Assembly: GCF_018555685.1 (NCBI RefSeq)
Contig: NZ_JAFLWW010000002.1
Location: 62,001-126,000 of the forward strand
DNA length: 64,000 nt
Source: Aminobacter anthyllidis
Lineage (GTDB): Bacteria; Pseudomonadota; Alphaproteobacteria; Rhizobiales; Rhizobiaceae
Direction: 5' to 3'
In this document: in pieces, positions 59,013-64,000 of the stretch
How the letters are laid out: every line of letters starts with the position of its first letter
Position numbering within the stretch: the first letter of the stretch is position 1
Notes under the pieces: model-generated
Seen by the model: only the letters and a program-made list of their open reading frames with translations
Told to the model about the DNA's origin: nothing
Databases searched by the model: none
Position numbers and translations under genes: made by a program

Positions 59013-59339
59013 CCGGTCGCGATACCAGCGCACTAGAGAAAGCTCAAGTGGTAGGCCAGCCCATTACTGGCAACTCCTCAAAAAGTTCTCCACGACTGAC
59101 TGCACCCTTTGACCGGCTTTTATCAGCTCTCCATAGTCGTGCCCTTGCTGCACGGCGCAAAGCCACAAAACATGCTTGCTTTTGTAGATGCCAACTTAGG
59201 TCGAGAGCGGCGCTTTCGTAAGCTTCGCCCCGTAAGCTTTCTCGTCGAGATGAGGCATCTATCGTCGACAAGCAAACGGCAAAGGTGGAGACGACGGCTC
59301 CGGCGTTGAAAAATGAACAATATCAACGATGAAAAAAGG
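59013..59339. other. 327-base AT-richer stretch without a supported gene
   Basis: Between the methyltransferase and tRNA-Arg there are only short overlapping frames on both strands, none with recognisable family sequence. Composition is like that of the methyltransferase gene, so this may be remnant DNA from the same transfer event. No repeat of the tRNA 3' end, which would mark an integration site, is visible. Confidence 0.45.
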
Positions 59340-59416
59340 TGGCGATCCCGACAGGATTCGAACCTGTGACCATCGGCTTAGAAGGCCGGTGCTCTATCCA
59401 GCTGAGCTACGGGACC
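59340..59416 (-). tRNA. tRNA-Arg (anticodon TCT)
   Basis: A complete 77-base cloverleaf with encoded CCA. The acceptor stem is GGTCCCG with CGGGATC (one G-T pair), D-arm GCTC, anticodon loop CTTCTAA, T-arm ACAGG-TTCGAAT-CCTGT. The first anticodon-stem pair is a C-A mismatch. It reads AGA and AGG codons. Confidence 0.97.
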
Positions 59417-59460
59417 GCTGGCCGGCCGCTGTTGGGCCGGCGTGATCGTGCCTTGGGACG

Positions 59461-59766
59461 TCAGTGCGTCCAGGGCGTCCTGCGGTCATAACGGAAATTG
59501 TCGGAGTAGGAAATCTGCCGGCGCTTGGCTTCCTTCGGCTCCTGCACGCGGAAGGCGATGCCTTCCTTTTCGGCGTAGGCGACCGCCTCTTCGCGGGTCT
59601 CGAAAGTCAGCCTGATCTGGCTCTTCATGTCGCCGGAGCTGGTGTAGCCCATCAGCGGGTCGATCTTCTTCGGCTTCTCGGCGTCGAATTCGAGCACCCA
59701 GTGCCCGGTCTTGGCTTTGCCCGACTGCATGGCGGTCTTGGCAGGGCTGAAAATTCGCGCGGACAT
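59461..59766 (-). CDS. NDUFS4-like complex I accessory subunit
   Basis: A 101-residue protein matching the ETC complex I 18-kDa (NDUFS4) family: ARIFSPAKTAMQSGKAKTGHWVLEFD near the start, DPLMGYTSSGDMKSQIRLTFETREEAVAYAEKEGIAFRV, and a final RRQISYSDNFRYDRRTPWTH. In mitochondria NDUFS4 stabilises the NADH-binding module of complex I; bacterial homologues occur in alphaproteobacteria. It lies between two tRNA genes and is transcribed towards tRNA-Arg. Confidence 0.93.
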   Translation of the reverse strand: MSARIFSPAKTAMQSGKAKTGHWVLEFDAEKPKKIDPLMGYTSSGDMKSQIRLTFETREEAVAYAEKEGIAFRVQEPKEAKRRQISYSDNFRYDRRTPWTH

Positions 59767-59924
59767 AATTCCCTCATTCGTGAGTCCGCAGCATGCGCGG
59801 ACATCCAGATGCGCCCGTCATTTACTGCGCAATCGCCATTGCTGCAAGGCGAAAGCCGGTTTCCGCTTTTTTGCCCTTGCCATGTCGAGCGGAAGCCACT
59901 AGGCACGGCGTCGAAATGTGATTT

Positions 59925-60001
<77 letters not shown>

Positions 60002-60096
60002 TTTTTCCCCTTGGACATCGATCTATCCCCACCGCACCATGGTGCTGGTGCGTCATGCGCAGGCGAATTGCGCGCCATGGAATGCGCCCGGCTATC

Positions 60097-60762
60097 TCAA
60101 TCCTTTCCTGCCGGCCGGCATGACGCGACCGAGAGGAATCGGACCCGCGGCTTCAGCAGTTGGTCGGGGCCGTGCGGTGAGGCTGCGTCGAAGAACAGGC
60201 TGTCGCCCGGCGCCATGCCGTAAAGTGCCGCCCCATGGCGCCAGACCATCTCGCCCTCCAGCATGTAGATGAACTTCATGCCGGCATGCTGGCTCAAGAG
60301 GGGACGGTCGGCATCATCAGTCAGGGTGACGAGGCAGGGTTCGACCGAGACGCCGGCGGCATCAGGGACGACGTAGCCGAGCGAGCGATGGCCGGCACGC
60401 GTGCCGCAGCGCTCGGCCGCGGCGCCGGCCTTCACGAACTTGGCGTCACGCAGTTCCTCGGACGGCTTCAGCAATACGCTGAGTGGCACGGCTAATGCGC
60501 GCGACAGCTGATGCAGCGTGGTCAGCGATGCCGAGATGATGCCGTTCTCGATCTTCGACATCATGCCGAGCGACAGGCCGGCGGCCCGCGCAAGCTCGAT
60601 GATAGTCATGCCATGCTTGCGCCTGTAAGCCCTCACCTCGCGGCCGATCGCCATTTCTAGCCGGTTGCCGTTCGCGCCGCGCAAGGCATGCTGGTCCTGA
60701 TTCAACGCCAGCGCTGCGTCCGCCATGTCGCGTCCGCCAAAGTCGAGGCCGGTTGTCGTCAT
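60097..60762 (-). CDS. XRE-family regulator with C-terminal cupin domain
   Basis: A 221-residue regulator. After a 30-residue lead, a helix-turn-helix of the XRE type covers LEMAIGREVRAYRRKHGMTIIELARAAGLSLGMMSKIENGIISASLTTLHQLSRAL; the last 80 residues form a cupin barrel (HAGMKFIYMLEGEMVWRHG, GDSLFFDAASPHGP). This class senses small molecules such as amino acid or polyamine derivatives with the cupin part. The ATG at 60762 was chosen because the frame above it runs through a leader with a hexaloop hairpin and terminator. It lies next to the amiCR and hyuA genes and shares their leader design. Confidence 0.88.
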   Translation of the reverse strand: MTTTGLDFGGRDMADAALALNQDQHALRGANGNRLEMAIGREVRAYRRKHGMTIIELARAAGLSLGMMSKIENGIISASLTTLHQLSRALAVPLSVLLKPSEELRDAKFVKAGAAAERCGTRAGHRSLGYVVPDAAGVSVEPCLVTLTDDADRPLLSQHAGMKFIYMLEGEMVWRHGAALYGMAPGDSLFFDAASPHGPDQLLKPRVRFLSVASCRPAGKD

Positions 60763-61151
60763 GCTCGCCACCTCCTGAAATGTCAAAATCGCTGCCGGCT
60801 GCCCGACGTCGCGGCCGTGACCGGCCCGCCCACTTGTTTCCGGCAGCCCATCGTGCATGGGCCGCGCTTGCCGCAATGCGACATGCAAGCGACCAGCCCG
60901 TGGCTGCGTCCAGAAACGCAAAAAGCTCCCGGCGGAGTAACCCGCGGGAGCTTTTTTGCTCTGCTATCGGCCCGCATCGGTGCGGGCGTGATGGGCTGAA
61001 GCGTCAGGGATTTAGCCGGTCATGTCAATGGCAAGTCTCGGCGTGGGCAACCTGCGGCTCGCCGGCATTCCATGCGCCACAGGTTCGGGCCGCAGGCTGG
61101 TCGACCGGGAGCGACGGCAGATCGCATCGGCCCTCCCCGGTCGATACAAGC
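60763..61151. other. 389-base region between amiR and the XRE-cupin gene
   Basis: It holds, in the minus-strand direction, a dyad at 61102-61143 (CGACCGGGAG with CTCCCCGGTCG), a longer one at 61051-61096 (GCCGCAGG with CCTGCGGC), a TTGACA at 61028-61023, the hexaloop hairpin, the terminator at 60920-60957 and then about 157 bases to the start codon. The two dyads have no T-run. No gene is supported here. Confidence 0.6.
60920..60987 (-). promoter_or_regulatory. Candidate ANTAR-controlled leader terminator of the XRE-cupin gene
   Basis: Minus-strand order: hairpin GCCCGC, loop ACCGAT, GCGGGC (60987-60970), then a linker ending GAGCAAA, then a terminator of 11 paired bases, AAAAAGCTCCC with GGGAGCTTTTT (60957-60920). 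The six-base loop has A at position 1 and G at position 4, the ANTAR-target signature. A TTGACA begins 41 bases before the hairpin. The terminator is nearly identical to that before hyuA. It could alternatively be the simple terminator of amiCR. Confidence 0.65.
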
Positions 61152-61808
61152 CTACGCAACGTGCACTGCCTCCTTCACCGGCAGCTTGAGCACATCGCTG
61201 GCGTTGATGATGGCGAGCGCGATCGCCTCGATCGTGGTGCGCTTGTTCATCGCCTGCTCGCGCAAGGTCTCGTAAGCGACCTGTTCCGATACGTTGTTGG
61301 TGGCCATCAGGATTTCCTTGGCCTTGTCGATGTCGCGGTGTGCCTTCAGCTTCGCCGACAGCCGCTCGACACGGATGCGCAGCCGCTCCTCGCGCCGGTG
61401 ATTGTTGACGCTCAGAAGTATGTTCGCCAGGATTCCGAAAGTCCGCAGCGGCAGGCCGATCACCGCCTGCGCCCGCAGGCGCAAAACCTTCTCGACAATG
61501 ATCGGGTTCTCATAATCAACGATGGCGATCAGCACCGCCGGCGGATCGTCTGCATTCCAGTTCCAGGTGATGCCGCCTTCGACAAGCGGGCGGATGAAGG
61601 CGAACACCACGTCGATGTTGGCAGGAATTTCGGCCGGCGGCGGCCAGTTGGTCTGGACCTGGCAGCCGATCCTGTTGAGGTGCTGCCAAAGCTCTTCGCC
61701 TTCGCTGCTCTTGGGTTGCAGCAGCAGGACGCGGAGCGAGCGTATGTCCTTGATCTGGATCGGCGCGGATCCGTCATGCGGCGCCACGTGGGGGCTACGT
61801 GATACCAT
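61152..61808 (-). CDS. amiR: ANTAR-domain antiterminator, AmiR/NasT-like
   Basis: A 218-residue protein of the AmiR type. Residues about 24-125 form a pseudo-receiver domain (RVLLLQPKSSEGEELWQHLNRIGCQVQ) without the phosphorylated aspartate context; a coiled-coil helix links to the ANTAR RNA-binding domain at about 143-205 (DKAKEILMATNNVSEQVAYETLREQAMNKRTTIEAIALAI). ANTAR proteins bind paired six-base-loop hairpins in leader RNA and prevent formation of a terminator. It follows the AmiC-like gene by 92 bases, as amiR follows amiC in Pseudomonas aeruginosa. Symbol is by homology only. Confidence 0.92.
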   Translation of the reverse strand: MVSRSPHVAPHDGSAPIQIKDIRSLRVLLLQPKSSEGEELWQHLNRIGCQVQTNWPPPAEIPANIDVVFAFIRPLVEGGITWNWNADDPPAVLIAIVDYENPIIVEKVLRLRAQAVIGLPLRTFGILANILLSVNNHRREERLRIRVERLSAKLKAHRDIDKAKEILMATNNVSEQVAYETLREQAMNKRTTIEAIALAIINASDVLKLPVKEAVHVA

Positions 61809-61900
61809 TGTTCCTCATCGCGGCAATGTCGCGGTTCCGAATTTCCAACGCTTGCCTGTGGTGTCGTTTTGTTGGTTGGCCTGCGCCCTTCGGCACAGGA

Positions 61901-63058
61901 TCATAGCGAATGCATCGCCAATCGCTCCCCCCATTCTTCGGGATTGTAGCTGGCCAGATAGGGATCAGGCCGAATTGCGGATGCGGATTTCGACAGGATC
62001 TCGAACTGGCCGTCCTCACGCGCCCGTGCCACCCGCGGCCACACATAGGTGTGCGCGTTATCAGGATCGATGCGGATGCGCCCCTGGGGCGCGTCGAATT
62101 CCGAGCCGAGAATTGCCGGCCGCAACGCCTCGACATCGTCGGTCCTGGCTTTGCGCAGCGCATTCGCCACCACGTGGACCTGGAAGTAGGCCGCTTCCCA
62201 ACACATGTTGGTCACGGCATCGCCGCCGAACTTCTTTTTGTAGCGCTCGACACAGCGTTCGTTCTGCATGCCACCGACGGACTGAAAATAGGTGGCTGAC
62301 GTAATATGCCCGGCGCCCACATCGATGCCCATCGCCTGGATGTCGGACTCACTGGTTGTCAGGCTGGCGATCGGCATCGACTTCGCATCGAGGCCCGCTT
62401 CCGCAAACGCCTGATAGAAATGGACGATGCTTTCGCCGACGAAATTGCAGAAGATCAGGTCCGGCTGCTTGCGTTTGATGTCTGATATCAGCGGCTTGTA
62501 GGCCGCCCGCCTGGCGTCGAGCTTCAGATAGCCCCGGCCAGCCACCTCCCCGCCATGCTTCAGCACCATCTCGGTCATGATGCGGTCTGACTCGCGCGGC
62601 CATATGTAGTCGGAGCCGACCATGTAGAAGCGCTTGCCGACATGGTTGAGGAGATGCTCCCCCAGCTGAACGCTGTTCTGGTTGGGGGCGGCACCGCAGT
62701 AGATGGCATTGCGCGAGTACTCGAAGCCCTCATACTGGGCGGGGTAGCAGAGCAGCCCGTTGCGGTGCTCGACCGCTTTCAGCACAGCCTTGCGCGTGCT
62801 CGACATGTAGCAGCCAAAGATGATCCTGACGCTGTCCTCGACAAGCAACCGGTTTGCCAGGCGATTGTAGGCGACTGCATCGGAGAATGGGTCGTAATGG
62901 ACCGCCACGAGCTCACGCCCGTTGATGCCGCCGGCTTCATTGACCTCGTGGATCGCAAACAGCGTCGCATTCAGCATGCTGCGTTCCATCACCGAAGTGA
63001 CGCCGGTCTGGGAGAACAACACGCCGACCTTCATCGGCTCCTCGGTTCTTGTCGCCAT
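61901..63058 (-). CDS. amiC: AmiC-like cytosolic ligand-sensor, periplasmic-binding-protein fold
   Basis: A 385-residue member of the AmiC/urea-short-chain-amide binding protein family. There is no signal peptide: it starts MATRTEEPMKVGVLFSQTG, so the binding-protein fold stays in the cytosol, as for AmiC, which holds AmiR inactive until an amide binds. Family segments include HYDPFSDAVAYNRLANRLL, GCYMSSTRKAVLKAVE and GLLCYPAQYEGFEYSRNAIYCGA. Ligand may be an amide, urea or hydantoin-like compound connected to the adjacent hydantoinase gene; that is inference. ATG 63058 is used; a TTG one codon earlier is unlikely. Confidence 0.92.
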   Translation of the reverse strand: MATRTEEPMKVGVLFSQTGVTSVMERSMLNATLFAIHEVNEAGGINGRELVAVHYDPFSDAVAYNRLANRLLVEDSVRIIFGCYMSSTRKAVLKAVEHRNGLLCYPAQYEGFEYSRNAIYCGAAPNQNSVQLGEHLLNHVGKRFYMVGSDYIWPRESDRIMTEMVLKHGGEVAGRGYLKLDARRAAYKPLISDIKRKQPDLIFCNFVGESIVHFYQAFAEAGLDAKSMPIASLTTSESDIQAMGIDVGAGHITSATYFQSVGGMQNERCVERYKKKFGGDAVTNMCWEAAYFQVHVVANALRKARTDDVEALRPAILGSEFDAPQGRIRIDPDNAHTYVWPRVARAREDGQFEILSKSASAIRPDPYLASYNPEEWGERLAMHSL

Positions 63059-63101
63059 CAATTGCCAACTCCGTCAGATTGTTCATCCGCGAACTCGACA
63101 C

Positions 63102-63170
63102 AAAAAAAGCGCCCAGCGCGGGGAAACCGCAGCAAGCGCCTTTGCTCGACCGTCAGGGACATCGCTGTCC
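63102..63170 (-). promoter_or_regulatory. Candidate ANTAR-controlled leader terminator of amiCR
   Basis: Minus-strand order: hairpin GGAC, loop AGCGAT, GTCC (63170-63157), then a linker with GAGCAAA, then a terminator (63140-63102) of about 13 pairs including G-T pairs, GGCGCTTGCTGCGG with CCCGCGCTGGGCGC, followed by T7. The loop has A at position 1 and G at position 4. It lies 44 bases before the amiC start codon, within a transcript leader, so it must be overcome for expression. A TTGACG lies 37 bases before the hairpin. Confidence 0.7.
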
Positions 63171-63362
63171 TTACGTAAGTTGTGCCTGAAGCTACATAGC
63201 GCGTCAACTCGCTTGCGCTTCGGCAGGCAACATTCGTCTTCGAGACGAAAACTCATTCGCAGGCTTCAGCGCCGAGCGCGCGTCGAGCAGGCTTCTGCCA
63301 AGCCGGCAACCGTGCAAATCCAAGGCTTTCCCTGGCATTGGACGCGTCGCGCGAATTGCCAG

Positions 63363-63391
63363 TTGACAGAAATCCGCAAGTCTCGGATGAT
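63363..63391 (+). promoter_or_regulatory. Candidate promoter of the hyuA leader
   Basis: TTGACA at 63363-63368, a 17-base spacer, and GATGAT at 63386-63391 (four of six matches to TATAAT). The transcript would start a few bases before the hexaloop hairpin at 63404. A hairpin ATCCG-CAAGTCT-CGGAT lies between the two boxes. Confidence 0.55.
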
Positions 63392-63403
63392 CATCGACAT
63401 CAG

Positions 63404-63472
63404 GCCTGCGACGCTGCGGGCTGAGAACAGAGCAAAAAGGCTCCCGCGGGTTATCTCCGCCGGAGCCTTTTT
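63404..63472 (+). promoter_or_regulatory. Candidate ANTAR-controlled leader terminator of hyuA
   Basis: Hairpin GCCTGC, loop GACGCT, GCGGGC (63404-63421, one G-T pair), linker ending GAGCAAA, then terminator AAAAAGGCTCC with GGAGCCTTTTT (63434-63472) and an inner GCGG-CCGC pair. The loop has G at position 4 but G rather than A at position 1. The terminator core, CCCGCGGGTTA followed by CTCCGCC, matches the one before the XRE-cupin gene even in unpaired positions. About 212 bases separate it from the hyuA start. Confidence 0.68.
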
Positions 63473-63684
63473 GCGTTTCATCACCAGTGCGCTGCGCCCG
63501 ACTTTTCTTCGGCTCCGCAGACAGCAACGACGCTGACAATACCCATTGCCGCTTGGAGCAACGCAAGTCGCTCTCAAACAAAAATCACCGGGATTCCTTT
63601 GGGAACTCGGACATGCGGAGCTTTGTCAAAACAATCCGCGTGGTGGGAACTTCGAAAAAACATCAGCCTGAGGAGGAACTGGAC

Positions 63685-64000
63685 GTGAATAAAGTAGAAA
63701 CGTTTGGCACTGCGGTGCGCGTGGCCTGCGATGTGGGCGGCACGTTTACCGACGTGTGCATCCTGAACGAGGCTTCCGGCAAGATACATGTGGCCAAGAC
63801 GCCGACGACGCCGGATCCGATCGACGGCGTGCTCAAGGGCATCGAAGCGGGCGGCGTCGCCCTTCGCGACATCATCCTGTTCTCGCACGGCACGACGCTG
63901 GCAACGAATGCGCTGATCACCCGCCGCTTCCCGCCCGCCATCATGGTGACGACCAAGGGTTTTCGCGACGTCATCGAAATTCGGCGCGGCACGCGTGACG
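63685..64000 (+). CDS. hyuA: Hydantoinase/oxoprolinase family protein, N-terminal part (runs off window)
   Basis: The first 105 residues of a HyuA-type protein (hydantoinase A, 5-oxoprolinase or acetophenone carboxylase alpha family). The actin-like ATP-binding motif DVGGTFTDVCI is at residues 16-26, followed by SHGTTLATNALITRRFPPAIMVTTKGFRDVIEI, which is highly conserved in the family. Enzymes of this type use ATP to open cyclic amides or carboxylate ketones, usually with a HyuB subunit encoded next. Start is GTG at 63685, eight bases after AGGAGG. The gene continues beyond base 64000. Confidence 0.9.
   Translation, partial: MNKVETFGTAVRVACDVGGTFTDVCILNEASGKIHVAKTPTTPDPIDGVLKGIEAGGVALRDIILFSHGTTLATNALITRRFPPAIMVTTKGFRDVIEIRRGTRD

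Noticed and set aside
59109-59309. Short frame starting with a glycosyltransferase-like LSIVVPLL
   Set aside because: The likeness stops after eight residues; the rest is Arg-rich and unlike any glycosyltransferase. Not enough for a pseudogene call.
58082-59340. Genomic-island attachment site at tRNA-Arg
   Set aside because: I looked for a direct repeat of the tRNA 3' end further left and found none, and no integrase gene is present.
61051-61143. Two dyads after amiR as its terminator
   Set aside because: Both are imperfect or have long loops and no T-run follows. They are listed only as part of the intergenic region.
63372-63388. Hairpin ATCCG-CAAGTCT-CGGAT as the first stem (P1) of the ANTAR motif before hyuA
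   Set aside because: Its loop has seven bases and it lies between the predicted -35 and -10 boxes, so it may not be transcribed. No equivalent first stem could be found with confidence in the other two leaders.

Overview
The window looks like chromosomal DNA of a Hyphomicrobiales (Rhizobiales) alphaproteobacterium, most like Mesorhizobium or Aminobacter. The evidence is high GC with rhizobial codon use, DUF2093 next to lpxK, a DUF4170-DUF374-waaA-lpxK cluster, an aapJQMP amino-acid ABC operon, a CIRCE-controlled groESL, an EcfG-type stress promoter before a CsbD gene, NDUFS4- and NDUFS6-like complex I accessory proteins, and a rhizobial-type palindromic intergenic element. Almost all of it is core or conserved accessory genome. 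No insertion sequence, prophage or CRISPR array is visible.

Layout. 1-3.5 kb: a trimethylamine methyltransferase-family (MttB) gene with an NTF2-like gene and a small secreted protein, divergent from a LysR regulator whose start codon lies inside a perfect palindrome. 3.5-7.5 kb: mutL, an EamA exporter and its divergent LysR regulator. 7.6-13.5 kb: DUF2093, then on the minus strand a compact envelope operon (pmbA, cysQ-like, DUF4170, DUF374 acyltransferase, waaA, lpxK); lpxK appears to start at CTG. 13.7-22.8 kb: a MATE pump, a patatin with an M16 peptidase pair (one member lacking the zinc motif), rsmD, an rluB-type pseudouridine synthase with long repetitive basic tails, tadA and a lipoprotein. 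22.9-31.8 kb: ileS, a MipA/OmpV protein, HdeD, ribF with a HAD phosphatase, and a TadG-like protein with a VWA domain. 31.8-38.1 kb: a MarR-HlyD-DHA2 efflux operon, a DsbA-type protein and groESL. 38.4-44.7 kb: a second MATE, a second patatin, csbD, fumC and two DoxX proteins. 44.7-48.8 kb: ppx-ppk1 and a zinc-finger protein. 48.8-57.4 kb: an FAD monooxygenase, a TIGR02117 protein, aapPMQJ, a PAP2 phosphatase and metC. 57.5-60 kb: a cupin, a lower-GC methyltransferase, tRNA-Arg(TCT), an NDUFS4-like gene and tRNA-Pro(TGG).

The most interesting segment is 60.1-64 kb. An AmiC-like cytosolic ligand sensor and an AmiR-like ANTAR RNA-binding antiterminator form an operon flanked by two outward-facing genes: an XRE-cupin regulator to the left and a hydantoinase/oxoprolinase (hyuA-type, running off the window) to the right. 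All three transcription units (amiCR, the XRE-cupin gene, hyuA) have the same apparent leader design: a TTGAC(A/G) element, about 40 nt later a hairpin with a six-base loop carrying G at position 4, a short linker ending in GAGCAAA, and an intrinsic terminator before the start codon. The leaders of the XRE and hyuA units are near copies in the direction of their own gene. This suggests a locally closed ANTAR antitermination regulon in which a ligand would release the antiterminator, open the catabolic genes, and also control a second transcription factor and its own operon. This model is inference from sequence.
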